NCBI GenBank assembly: GCA_036785705.1
Contig: JAWUZG010000177.1
Location: 1,116,001 to 1,180,000 of the forward strand
Direction of reading: 5' to 3'
DNA from: Acanthornis magna
Taxonomy: Eukaryota > Chordata > Aves > Passeriformes > Acanthizidae
DNA length: 64,000 bases
Below, piece by piece: positions 12,101-25,531 of the stretch (the stretch's first letter is position 1; each line of letters begins with the position of its first letter). The notes under the pieces are model-generated. The model was not told the origin of the DNA and did not search any database. It was given only the letters and a program-made list of their open reading frames with translations. A program made the position numbers and the translations under genes.

Positions 12101-15100
12101 GGCGTAAAACTGGAAATTCCTGGCTAGGCTTGTCTCTAATCCTTCTTCTCATGGAGTTTGTGTCAATAAATTCCTTGCAGAAATCTTTTGGAGCTGAAGG
12201 GTTTTGGATCTTCTTGATCATTTCAATCAGCAGGAGATCTCTTTGTGAAACTTCGGTCTTTCCAAAGAAATTTGGAAACGGCAGTTCTGTAGATCTTTTT
12301 TCCTTAAGTGCAAGGGGAAAAACTTCAATTCCCTGAATATTTTGGTTTCCCCTTCCCAGAACTATCTGCTGATTCCGCCAGAACCATTCCAGCCAAGCCG
12401 ATTTCCAGCTGTTCTCCTTCAAAAGAAGGAAATTCCTTCCCGTGCTCAGGGCTATCCATTCATGAGGAATTCCCTTCATCCTCCGCCTGTGGAAGGAGAC
12501 CCCAAAACCTGCGGAACTAACCCAGATCCCACCCTGTCTCTCCCTGCTCAGGCCGTGCCCTCTCCTACGTGCTGGAGGAGATATTCCAGCCCTCCAGAGG
12601 GATGAGGCCAGGCTCTCCTCACATCCTGGTGCTCGTGACCGATGGACAATCCCAGGACGACGTGTTGCCCCCAGCCAGAGCGGCCCATGCCTTGGGTGAG
12701 ACTTCCCTGTTGTTTCCCTCGGTTTTCCACAGATTTCCCGGGGTTTGAGGTTGTTCCCGTTGTGTTTCCCTCAGCTCTCCATGGATTTCCAGGGGTTGAG
12801 GTTGTCCTGTTGTGTTTCCCTCGGTTCTCTGTGGATTTCCAGAGGTTGAGGTTTTCTTGTTGTATTTCCCTCATTTCTCCATGGATTTCCAAGGGGTTGA
12901 GATTGTCCCCTTGTGTTTCAGTTCTCCAGGAATTTCCAGCAGGATGAGGTTGAGGTTGTCCTGTTGTGTTTCCCATTGTGTTTCCCTCATTTCTCCATGG
13001 ATTTCCAGGGGTTGAGGTTGTTCCATTGTGCTTCCCTCAGTTCTCCAGGAATTTTCACAGGTTGAGGTTGCCCTGTTGTGTTTCCCTCAGTTCTCTGTGG
13101 ATTTCTGTGGAGTTTAAGTTGTCCCATTGTTTTTCCCTCAGTTCTCTGTGGATTTCCAGGGATTTTAAGTTCTTCCCATTGTGTTTCACTCAGTTCTCCA
13201 TAAATTTCCAGCAGGATGAGGTTGTCCCATTGTGTTTCCCTTGGTTCTCCATGGATTTCCATGGACTTTAAATTGTCCCATGTGTTTCCCTCGGTTCTCC
13301 ATGGATTTCCAGGGGCTGAGGTTGCCCCGTTGTGCTTCCTTCAATTCTCCAGGAGTTTTCATGGGTTGAGGTTGCCCTGTTGGGTTTCCCTTGGTTCTCT
13401 GTGGATTTCTGTGGAGTTTAAGTTGTCCCATTGTGTTTCCCTCAGTTCTCCATGAATTTCCAGGAAGTTTAAGTTTTCCTGTTGTGTTTCCCTCAGTTCT
13501 CCATGGATTTCCAAGGGGTTGAGGTTGTCCCATTGTGTTTCCCTCGGTTCTCAATGAATTTCCAGCAGGATGAGGTTGTCCCATTGTGTTTCCCTCATTT
13601 CTCCATGGATTTCCAAGGGGTTGAGGTTGTCCCACTATGTTTCCCTTGGTTCTCTGTGGATTTCCAGGGAGTTTAAGTTTTCCCGTTGTGTTTTCCTTGT
13701 TTCTTCATGGATTTCCAAGCAGTTGAGGTTGTCCTGTTGTGTTTCCCTTAGTTCTCCATGCATTTCCAGGGGTTTGAGGTTGTCCCGTTGTGTTTCCCTC
13801 AGTTCTCTGTGGATTTCCAGGGAGTTTAAGTTGTCCCATTGTTTTTCCCTCGGTTCTCCATGGATTCCCAGGGGTTGAGGTTGTCCCGTTGTATTTCCCT
13901 CAGTTGTCCAGGAATTTCCAGCGGGATGAGGTTGTCCTGTTGTGTTTCTCTCGGTTCTCCATGATTTTCCATGGACTTTAAATTGTCCCATGTGTTTCCC
14001 TCAGTTCTCCAGGAATTTCCAGGGACTGAGGGTGGTGCATGCTGCAAGGAGTCACTTTGAGGTTCCTCCCCTCCTTTATCCTTTCTTTTCCCCCTTCCCA
14101 ACTCCTCTTGGTTCGCTGGAACTCACACCCAGCTCCAGGTGACTTCTCTGTGGGTTCCACCTGATCCGAGCCTCGGATGATCCGTGTCATTCCCGGGATC
14201 CGTGTCATTCCAGGGCTCCATGTCATCGCCGTGGGTGTGTCCGGAGCTGACCCCATGGAGCTCCACAGGATTGTGGAGAACCCTCAGAACCTTTTCTACG
14301 TCAGCACCTTCGACGACTTCCCCCAAATCCTCCAAGACCTCCTAGAGGTCGTTTGTTCTGACCCTCAGCTTCCAGGGACCCAAATCCCATGGGAAAAGGT
14401 GAGTTCCTACACCTGGGAGGGAATCCAGCTTGGGGTGGGTCGGGCACAAGGAGAATCTTCCCTGAGCAAAGATTCAAAGTAAAATCGGAGTGGATTTAGG
14501 GCTCGGGGTTCATCCTGACCTCACTGTCCAGCCCTAAAGAGCAAAACCTTTGCAGTCCAGGGAATGGAACTGGGGAAGCCAGGATAGAGCTGGGAGTGTT
14601 TCGGTGGATAAAGCCACTGCAGAACACTTGGATTTATAAAAAATTCATATTAAAAATTCATATTATAAATTCATAGGAGTAGAATTTAAATGACTGAGAA
14701 TTCTCCTGGATGGCCAGTTTCCCTTTTCCCTTTTTTTTTTCCTAAGCCAAGGAACGTTTTAGTCTGTGTTTCCTGCTCACTCCGGTTTATTTGCCGTCCT
14801 TTGGTGGATATTGATTCCCTGATAATTTTTTTTTTTCTCTTTTTCATGGAAGAGCTCCAGGGGCTCTGTGGCTCACAGGGGTTATGACCCCCACAGCTTC
14901 ACTGCGAAGGGAGAGAAAGGGGAGCGGGTGAGTCCCGGGGTGTTCCCAGCTGGGAGGGACCCACATGGACCACGGAGTCCAATTCCTGAGTGAATATCTC
15001 CATCCCCTTGGATAACTGATGTCATGGAATCACGGAATGGTTTGGGCTGGGAGGGAATTTAAAGATCACGCAGTTCCAACCTCGACACCTGCCACTGTCC

Positions 15101-18100
15101 CAGGCTGCTCCAAGCCCTGTCCAGCCTGGCCTGGGACACTGCAGGGATCCAGGGGCAGCCCCAGCTGCTCTGGCAATTCCAGCCCAGCCAGGAATTCCCA
15201 GTTCCCAAGATCCCCTCCGGCCCTGCCCTCTGGCAGTTTACACAACCAAATTGTGACCAGGGCAGAGCTCCAGCAAAGAATCGCCCTCAGAGCTTTTCTG
15301 TTGGTGTTTTGCTATCCCTGCTCCGTGCTGGCTTTGGAAATCGAGGAAAAGGGAACTGCTCTGGGATTTGGGGATGCTGCGTGGAGCCGGTTGGGTTTGC
15401 AGCTCTGAGGCCATCTCCCCCACACCGTTATTTTCCTGATTTTCAGGGTCTCCCTGGGAAGGACGGCATTCCCGGGCTGCCAGGCAGGCCAGGCCGGCTG
15501 GGTCCTCCAGGTCCCCCCGGAATCACGGTACGGAATTGTTTCATGAGTTACCCAAAGGGTCACTCCAGAGCACAGTGACCAAAATCCTTCTGTCCTGTTC
15601 CACAGGGGCTCCCCGGCAGCCAGGGTGACGCTGTGAGTATTTGGAATCCCACCATGGTTTGGGTCAGGAGGGACCTTGGAATGTCCATCCCATGCCATGG
15701 CAGGGACACCTCCCCCTGTCCCAGGGTGCCCCAAGGCCTGTCCAGCCTGGCCTGGGACACTGCAGGGATCAGCCCCATGGTCTCGTGGGGACTTTCTGTT
15801 CAATACCGCAGAGTTTGTTTCTCGTTCCAGGGATCTCCAGGCCATCCAGGGCCGGCAGGGCCGAAAGGAGACAGAGTGAGTTCCCTTCCTGGATTTCGCT
15901 GGGGAAAATCCATTTCGTTGTTCTCATCTCTATTTTCCAAGCGTTTTCACTTTGGTGAATGTGAACTTTTCAGCTGTGTCTACCTAATCCTACACTGCCG
16001 CTCTTCAGCTGAGGGAGTTTCCTTCAGGAATTTTGTCCTTAGGGACACCAGAATATTTCAGTATCAGACCCCAGGAGCAGCTTCCTGTCCTTCTCCCAGT
16101 CCCCACTCCTCCTCTTTCCTGTGGATGAGGATCAGGGATGGATCCTGCTGAGAACCAACCTCCTTTCTTTCCCCCTGGGATGAATTTGTTCCCTGAGCAA
16201 GCAAAGCTCAGGTCACGACGATGTGGGTTTGGGTACCAGGTGCTTTGGGGTGATGGAATTGCCCCTAAATCGCCAAATTCCGTCTGCTCCTGGATCTCCC
16301 AATGTGCCTTTGTCCACAGGGAGAGCCGGGCTATGTCCTGGGAGGAGTGGAGGTGATTCCCGGCCGGAATGGGCAGCCTGGTCCCCCCGTGAGTATCCAG
16401 CCCTGGCTGGGGTGGAGCCGTCAGCTTCCTGAGGGTCCACAGAGATCCCACAGATCCTGGGGGTCAGAGATCCCACAGATTCCTGGGGTCAGAGATGATC
16501 CCTGGGGTCAGAGATCCCACAGACCTCTGGGGTCAGAGATCCCACAGATTCCTGGGGTCAGAGATGATCCCTGGGGTCAGAGATCCCACAGATCCCTGGG
16601 GTCAAAGATGATCTCTGGGGTCAGAGATCCCACAGATCCCTGGGGTCAAAGATGATCTCTGGGGTCAGAGATCCCACAGATCCCTGGGGTCAAAGATGAT
16701 CTCTGGGGTCAGAGATCCCATGTCCCTCCCTCTCCCGGTTCTCCTCCTTGCAGGGACAGAAGGGCCAGCCGGGGGTTCCTGGGGTTCCAGGACCTCCAGG
16801 TTCTCCAGGACCACCAGGGATGTCCACCAAGGTGAGTTTGCAGCACAGTTCTGGGGTGGGCTGCGGGAAGAGGAGCCCTGACCCCAAATATCGCAGGCGG
16901 AGGTGTCTGGAGACCTCTCCTAAAGCTCTGCCTTCCCTCGGGAGTGGGAATTTTGCTCTCCTGGGTTGCTGGACTGCGGGAACTTTTGCTGGGGTGAAGT
17001 TTGATGAGGAGCCTCTAAATGTCCATCCCACGGGAATTCTCCTTGTCCTTTTTGTTTCAGGGCGAACCAGGGGATTCGGGGATCAGGGTGAGTACCTGAG
17101 GGTGGCTTCCACTTCGGGATGAAAAGCCTTTTTCCCCCCATAATCATTTTTAAGCTGCCCAAGAACTTCTGGCTTCCAAACTTCCCAAAATTCCATGGAG
17201 ATCCGTAAAGGGATCGTGGAGTGAGACTGTCCTGTGCTCCATGCAGGGTCCCCGTGGGAGGAGTGGCCTCAAAGGTGACAAAGGAGGGACGGGAGAGCCG
17301 GTGAGTGCTCCCAGGGGATCAGGGGAGAGCTGGGGCAGATCCAGAGGAGGGGGAAAAGGAGGATCAGGAATGGGAACAGCGAATGGCCCGAGCAGGCAGC
17401 AGATCCAAAGGAGGGAAAGGATGGGAATTGTTCTTCCCAGAAATCATCCCAAAAAGAGCTGGGGTGGGGGAAGTCGGAGTTCAAGGGGAGATAAGAGAAG
17501 GACAGAGGCCCATGGAGGACTATTGGGAATAAAAGGCAGCAGGTTTGGGTTGGGAATTCCGTGTGTTGCACGTGGCTCCAGCTTGAGGGATAACATCCGT
17601 GTCCTGTTTTCCCATCCTTCCCGCGGCGCCTGTGCTGCCCTTCAGGATCCTTTTTTGGTGCCTTTGCCATCCTGGAGAGCCATGTCCCATGAATCAGCCC
17701 TGTCCTCGTGCCTGGATTCGCCATCCAGACCCACAGGGCTCCAGCCTCTGCCTTCCGCTGTTTCCCCTGCCTGAGAAAAATCGGGGATTCGTGACTTATT
17801 CGTGGGGAAAAGGAAATTTGGGAACACACAAAATCCTCAGATTTGGGAATACACAAAATCCTCAAATTTGGGAATACACGAAATCCTCAAATTTGGGAAC
17901 ACACAAAATCCTCAAATTTGGGAACACACGAAATCCTCAAATTCAGGAACACACAAAATCCTCAAATTCGGGAATACACAAAATCCTCAAATTTGGGAAC
18001 ACACGAAATCCTCAAATGGGAACACACAAAATCCTCAAAGGCGCCATTCAGATGGACACATCAGCACGGATATTTCTCTGCAGAATTAAAAATAAACAAT

Positions 18101-21100
18101 AATTTTGTTTATTTTTAAAAATTGTATATGTAAATTTTATTTCATATAAATGTATTTTTAATAAAATTATTTATTTATAAAAATATTATATTAAAATTAT
18201 TAATATAATATAAAACTATTATATTTGTATTTTATATAAAATATTTTCTATTTTTATATGTAAAATAAACAATAATTTTGTTTATTTTTTAAAATTTTAT
18301 ATGTAAATTTTATTTTATATAACTATATCTTCTTTAAAATTATTAATTTATATAACTATTAGATTAAAACTATTAATATTATATAAAATGGTTATATTTA
18401 TATTTTATAAAATATATTTCCATTTTTATATGTAAAAATAAACAATAATGTTTTTTCCAAAACTGTGGGGAGAAAAAAATCTTTTTCCAGTTTTGTGGGG
18501 GGGAAAAAAAAAATAGATTTGATGCTGTTCCTTCCTTTCCAGGGCAAGCCTGGTGTGCCAGGCCCTGTAGGACTCCCTGGGGTTCCTGGACTGCCCGGCC
18601 CGCAGGGAGAAAAGGTTGGATATTCCCTGAATCCCTCAGCCCTGGGGGAAAACCGAGAGGAGTAGCAGTGCAGACCTGTGGGAAGCCTTTTGGGATCTCC
18701 CAGACTCCTGGAATTTCCAGAGAAATTTCCTCCCCTCCTGCTTTGCTGGGAAATGCTCCGGAGCAGAAATGTGGGAAGGGAGGGCGGCTCTGGGGTCAGC
18801 ATTCCTGAGCATTCCGTGCTTTCCCCGCAGGGAACGGCAGGAATTGGCATTCCCGGCACCGCTGGCTCCAAGGGACAGCGAGGAGAGCAGGTGCGTCGGA
18901 ATTCTCGCCGTGAGATTTGCGTTGAGGTCCCCGCGGAGGGTTCGGCGTCTCCAAAGTCTCCTCCGATAAATATTCCGAGGTTTTCCTTGGAATCCTGTGG
19001 TTCCAAACGGGAAGGGCGAGAGAAGGGAAGGTTTGGGGTTTGAAATGTGAACTTCTGCTCTTCCTTCTCTTCAGGGCACGGTGGGAGCTCCAGGAGCGCC
19101 GGGACCGAAGGTGGGTGCTGGAATCCTGAACCTGAGCTCCTGGGCTTGGATTTCAGGCTCCAAGGGAATCTTCCGCCCCTAGCCAGCACCAGAATGGATC
19201 CCCATCACAATTCCTGCGGGAATCATTGGATCCTAGAATAGTTTGGGTTGGAAGTGACCTTCTGAGGCCATCCGAACCCCCTGGACTGAGCAGGACATCT
19301 TCAACCTGCCCTGGAGCAAAGAATGGGAATCGTTTTACACTCCCTGGGCTCCGGAATTCCTTGCTGCCAGGAGAGCCCTGGGGTGGCAGCAGGGTGGGAT
19401 ATTTTAATCCAAAAATAAATGGCATTTTTGTGGCCGGGGAGACTCCAGAGTTCCAATAGTTAGAGGAGAATTGGGTTGAGAATTGTCCGTCCTTCCCTCC
19501 CTCTGGCTGGGAATGTCTCACCGAACAGATCCGGAACCAAAAATGCCGGATCTGTCCAGTCTGGCGGAAATTCCCTTTCGGTTTCTTCCAGGGAATCCCA
19601 GGACCTCCAGGGCAGAAGGGAGACCAAGTGAGTGAAACAGTAAGAGTTTCTTACTCTACTCTTTCTCTCTTTTCAAGAGAGCAACATTCGAGCATTTCCG
19701 GTGAAACCATCCCAATTTTCCCAGCCCATTCCCTGTGGGATCCATCTGGGAATTCCTTGGTGTCTCCGCCCCGCTTGGCTCTTGTGCTTCTGAGATGAGT
19801 TTTGGGCGCTTTCGAGGAATAAACTGGGGGAAAGGGATGAGTGGAAAGTTTTCCCTGCCCCGCATTTTTCGTTCCATTGGCTGTCGTTCCTTCCTCTTGC
19901 CTTGCGGGGAAATCTGGGAATTCCGGGTGCTCCGATAACAATTCTTATCCCATGACAATTCTTATCCCATAACCTTCCTCGCTTTGGAAAAGGCGCCGTG
20001 AAGAGGAGATTTTTAAAAAAATTTCTTTCCACAAATAACTGAGAATTTCTGTGATTTCTTCTCCTCCTCAGGTTTTGGGGCCTCCAGGCAAAAAAGGTGT
20101 CAGGGTAAGTCTGTTAATTGATTAATTGATTAATTGATTCTTTGATTGATTTATAAATTTATTGTTTTATTAATTTGTTGATTTGTTGATTTATTGATTT
20201 ATTGATTTATTGATTTATTGATTTATTAAATTATTATTAAATTAATTAGCACTGCTTGAAAAGCCAAGATCTCCTGGAATGGGGGAGTCTGTTCCGTGTT
20301 CCTTGAATCCCATGTCCCTCGAGTTTGATTTGAGAGCTTGGAGAAGTCTTGCCCTGAGGATATTTCCCTCGCTTTTATTCCCATTTTGTTCCCGGTATTC
20401 CCATTCCAGCCTGAACCTGGAGGGAAGATTGGGATTTCGGAAGGGAGGAGTCACTGAAGGGCAGATTCCCAGAAAATGCTTCCAGCCGAGGAAAATCATG
20501 GACAGCCAAGGCTGGAAGGGATTTTTGGAGGGCTCAGATCAGAGCTGGGTCAGGTCTCCTGTGCTGAGCGTCTCCGTGGATGGAGATTTGGAGATTTTCC
20601 CACATCCTCAGGCCCCTGATCCAGAGTTTGGCCTCATCGAGGGAACGCCATTCATTTTATTCGGTTCATTTTATTCGGTTTGCACCACTAGAAATGAATT
20701 TCCCAGGCCCAGGAGCTCTCTGGGACAGAGCTGTTCCCAGCTGTGCTGTCCATATTTTCTGACTGCTCTGTAGCTCAGAGGATTCCATTCCTTTTCGGTG
20801 GATTCGTGGTGGAATGAGACCACGGAATGTCTTAAATTGAGTTTCTGAGGGCTCTTTTCGGTCTTGCTCTCCGATTGCCATCCTGCCAAGGACTTTATCT
20901 CCGTAAGAACATTTTACTGTATTTCCCTTGGCTTTTCCACAGAAATTCCCTGCGGTGTTTCAGACCTGCCTCGTTCCATAGACGCAGTGAATTTTTACTT
21001 TTTCACTTGGAGTTGGGTGTTGGAATCACCTTATTTTCCTGGTTATATTGCCCAGATTGCTCAACCTTGGCTGGCAAAAATCCCTCTTTTCTTTCGGGCT

Positions 21101-24100
21101 GGGTTTAAGTGGTGACCTCGGAATTCTGCCGGGGCCTCGTGGTGGGATGTGGCCTGGAATGTCCGAATTTTTAAAATTTTTTTCCTGATATTTCATTGCC
21201 AACCTGCAGAGAAATCAGAGGTGTTCATTTTATTCGGCTTGCGCAAATAAAAATGCATTTGTGGTGCTTTGCAGTGTGGCAAAACCTGTATTGAATTTCG
21301 GACGGCGGGAGATCGAGTGCCACAGGAAGAACTTCCTTATAAATCCAAGATGGGTAGATTTGGCAAGGGAATTCTTTTCCAGGGTGAAAAAAAAAAAAAG
21401 TAATTATTTTCCATTTTTCCTTCCTTTTTCAGAAGGAAAAAATGCAGCCCTAAGGAGCCATGGGAGCAGAGCTTGGCTTCCTGCAGGATATTCCTGGTTT
21501 CATTCGTATTTCCTGTCCTTTATTCCCAGGGAGATCCCGGACCAGCAGGACCGCGAGGGGACAAAGGAACCCCGGGAGAAAAAGGGGAAAAGGTGAGGAA
21601 CTCGCACTTCCTTTGGGGGTGGAGGGGTTTGATTTGTTTGTGGCCACCGAGGAAACTCCGAGGCGGAAGGAATTCCTTCTACCCATGGAATTCCATCCAG
21701 GAATTCCATCGGGAGAGATCCGAAGGTCCTGGAAAGGAAATCAGGGAGGGACGCAAAGCTCAGCTCCCCCGGGTGTCCATGGGGATGGAAGAACCTTGGA
21801 TCTGCTCCGGCCTTTCCTTCTAGGCAGAGATGTGTCCTGAGCTGCAAGACCTCATGAACCTTTGGTTTTTCCAGGGAAGTCCAGGGTTTGGAATTCCCGG
21901 CCAGCCTGGACTGAAGGGAGACACTGGTGACAGGGTGAGTGGGACAAGGGGTGGGTGTGGGACGGCTCAAGGGACACACCAGGAGGTTTAGGGACAAAAT
22001 CCTAATGGATTTTGTCATCTCCGTGGATTTGTTGAGGAGAGGAACGCTGGGGTGGTGACCAGGACCGGGGTTGGTGACCCTGCGAGGTCTGGGGCGGTGG
22101 GGCCATGAGCTCTGTCCTCCACAGTTGGGTGCGAATTCCCCAAAATGTGGGGAATTCCTCCTGGAAGCAAACACCGGTGACAGGGTGAGTGGGACAATGG
22201 GGTGGGTGTGGGATGGCTCAAGGGACACACCAGGAGGTTTAGGGACAAAATCCTAATGGATTCTGTCATCTCCCTGGATTTGTTGAGGAGAGGGACGCTG
22301 GGGTGGTGACCAGGACTGGGGTTGGTGACCCTGCAAGGTCTGGGGCGGTAGGGTCAGGAGCTCTGTCCTCTACAGTTGGGTGCAAAGGTGGGACCCCCAA
22401 AATGTGGGGAATTCCTCCTGGAAGCAAACACCGGTGACAGGGTGAGTGGGACAATGGGGTGGGTGTGGGATGGCTCAAGGGACACACCAGGAGGTTTAGG
22501 GACAAAATCCTAATGGATTTTGTTGTCTCCATGAATTTGTTGAGGAGAGGGACGCTGGGGTGGTGACCAGGATTGGGGTTGGTAACCCTGCAAGGTCTGG
22601 GGCGGTGGGGCTATGAGCTCTGTCCTCCACAGTTGGGTGCAAAGGTGGGACCCCCAAAACTTGGGGAATTCCTCCTGGAAGAAAACACCGGTGGTCAACG
22701 CCCCACTGGTAATTCCAGGGACAGGATCCAATCTTGGAGAAAACAAGGAAGTCCCATTTCCAGTTATTCCCTACCCTGAAAGTCAATTTGAGCTTCATCT
22801 TCTTGACTTTTGTGTCTGAGAAGGTTCTGGTGGCTCCATGGGACTTCACTGATGTCCAGGAAGGGTTGGGTTCGATGCCTCGCTGTTCTCCGGGGACATT
22901 CACAGTCCCGATCATTTTAATCCAGCAAAAACTGGCAAATCCCAATATTATCGATGAGTATCTTTGGGACAGGGGTGGGAAACTCAAAATATGATGGTTT
23001 CAAAGCGGGGGAGACGGGAGCCTCCGGACAGGGCGTGCTTGGAGCAGCCCCTGGTGGCACATTCCCTGTTCTCCCCTGCTCTGCTTTCGGCCACCGACAC
23101 CTGGAATTCTGTCACCTGTGTCATTCCTTCTGTGTTTCCGCAGGGAAATGTGGGATTGTCTGGGAAGCCAGGCCAGAAGGTGAGTCCGTGGAGGGGCTGG
23201 GATGGATCCCTGGAATGTCCAAGGCCAGGCTGGACAGGGCTTGGAGCACCCTGGGACAGTGGGAGGTGGAACCAAATGGTCTTGGAGGTTCCTTCCAACA
23301 TCTTTAATGAGGCCTCAAAAAATATCAGCTCATATTTGTCTGAAATGGAGGGAGAGTTGAGAAATGGAAAACAGGAATCTGACAGGTCTCTTTTCCTTCA
23401 GGGGGAGAGAGGTGAACCAGGATTCCCGGGAAAACCAGGCGAGCTGGGGCTGCCAGGAAAAGACGTGAGTAAAGGCAGGATCCAGGGATTTGGAGCTGCC
23501 GGTCCCTCGGGAACAGCCGTTTTGGGGATTCAGTCCCAGTTCTGCCTGCAGGGACAAAGCAGTGACAACTCTTCTTCCTTTCTCTTCAGCATCAGTGCCC
23601 AGAGCAGCTGCGGCTGCTCCATCCCTGAAGTGTCCCAGGCCAGGCTGGACACGGCTTGGAAAAACCTGGGATTTTCCCAGGGAAGTTCCCAGGGAACTGC
23701 AGTCAGTTTGGATTATCCCTGTGGTCAGTTTGGATTATCCCTGTGGTCAGTTTGGATTATCCCTGTGGTCAGTTTGGAGTTTCCTTGGCGTCAGTTTGGA
23801 ATTTCCTTGGCGTCAGTTTGGAATATCCCTGTTGTCAGTTCGGAATACCCCTGTGGTCAGTGTCCTGGGGTGGCATAATGATATTTTGTATTCCCTATCG
23901 TTTGTATACTTGAGCAGAAATATGGTCCTGTAGCTTTAACTGTGTCACGCAGCTGGGAGAAAGCTCTGCCCTCGCGGGATGTTTTGAAACTTTTTCCCCG
24001 GCTCTCCTACGGGGGAGTGAGAAGGAGGAAGGGACACTGTTTTTTGGTTTTTTTTTTCCCTCAGCCAGTTGCTGCTGCTGGTTGCTGGTGCTACTGGTGT

Positions 24101-25500
24101 GGCTGCTGCTTGGGTTTTCCTTTTTCTTTCTTGTCCCCCGGGATTTTTTTTTTCCCTCTCATCGTTTTTGGATCCTTTTCTTCGACTTGCTTTCTCATCT
24201 GAGAACCTGAGGAGCCCCGGAGGACAGCAGAGGAGAATCGTCCAGGGAGCCACCGGAGGAACACCACCTGGCCCCCTCCGGGGACCCCGGAAAGGGAAGC
24301 TACGCCTGAGGAAAAGGACACTAAAGTTCATCAGCTGTTTATTCAGGTTTAATGACCCTTTTTTTTTTCCCTTTCCCCTTCCACTGTGTGGTCTGTTAAT
24401 TAAACAGTTCTTCCCACTTTAGGCTGAGATATTCTGATGCTGTGGGGGAAGGGGTGCCAGAAACCTTTGCTGTGGGGGAGGCACCTGTTCAGAGTGCTTT
24501 CCACCTAGGATATTTGTCTCTAATCCGAGACAGTCAGTCTGGAATATCCCTGTGGTCAGTTTGGATTATCCCTGTGGTCAATTTAGATTATCCCTGGGGT
24601 CAGTTCGGATTATCCCTGTGGTCAGTTCGGATTATCCCTGTGGTCAGTTTGGGTTATCCCTGTGGTCAGTTTGGGTTATCCCTGTGGTCAGTCTGGAATA
24701 TCCCTGTGGCCAGTCCGAAACATCCTTGTGGTCAGTCTGGAATATCCCTGTGGTCAGTTTGGAATATCCCTGCAGTCAGTTTGGAACACCCCTGTGGTCA
24801 GTTCGGAATACCCCTGTGGTCAGTTCGGAATATCCCTGTGGTCAATTCGGATTATCCCTGTGGTCAGTTTGGATCATTCCTGCGGTCAATCTGGAATATC
24901 CCTGTGGTCAGTTTGGATTATCCCTGTGGTCAGTCTGGAACACCCCTGTGGTCAGTTTGGATTATCCCTGTGGTCAGTTCAGATTATTCCTGCAGTCAGT
25001 TTGGAATATCCCTGGGGTCAGTTCAGAATATCCCTGTGGTCAATTCGGAATATCCCTGTTGTCAGTCTGGATTATCCCTGTGGTCAATTCGGATTATCCC
25101 TGTGGTCAGTCTGGAATATCCCTGTGGTCAGTCTGGAATATCCCTGTGGTCAGTCTGGATTACCCCTGTGGTCAGTTTGGAATGCTCCAGAGTGGTCGTG
25201 ATTCCGGAACAAGAGCTCTGGATTCGAGCAGGAAACGAAGGGAAAAGCTTGGGAAAACCCAGCAGGGAGGAAGGGCCCCTCTGGGACCGAGGTCATCCCA
25301 CCCTTCCCAAGGCGCGGGGAAAACAGCGGCTGGAAAACAGAACCCTTGGATCCGTCCTGAAGCTGAGCCCTGCCCGTTTTGTTTCCTGTTTGTTTGTCCA
25401 TAAATGAGACTGTGGAGAATTCTATTCCTCTTCCTTTTCTCTTGGATTTCACCTTCCGGAAGGCTGGAACAGAAGACCCAAAAAAAGAGCCAAACGGATT

Positions 25501-25531
<31 letters not shown>

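Larger units (their letters stand above)
21923..22692 (+). repeat. Tandem triplication of about 250 bp including an exon end
   Basis: The block GGTGACAGGGTGAGTGGGAC, GGGTGTGGGA, GGACACACCAGGAGGTTTAG, AATCCTAATGGATT, then ACCAGGACCGGGGTTGGTGA and CTCTGTCCTCCACAGTTGGG repeats three times with donors at 21935, 22185 and 22442. Spacing is 250 and 257 bp and copies are very similar, so the event is recent. Confidence 0.93.

Noticed and set aside
23700..25192. Regular spacing resembling a CRISPR array
   Set aside because: Units are contiguous without unique spacers and the context is a vertebrate intron.
24442..25407. 321-residue open frame with [16 protein letters not shown] repeats
   Set aside because: A 22-bp unit without stops read in rotating frames; all three plus frames are open.
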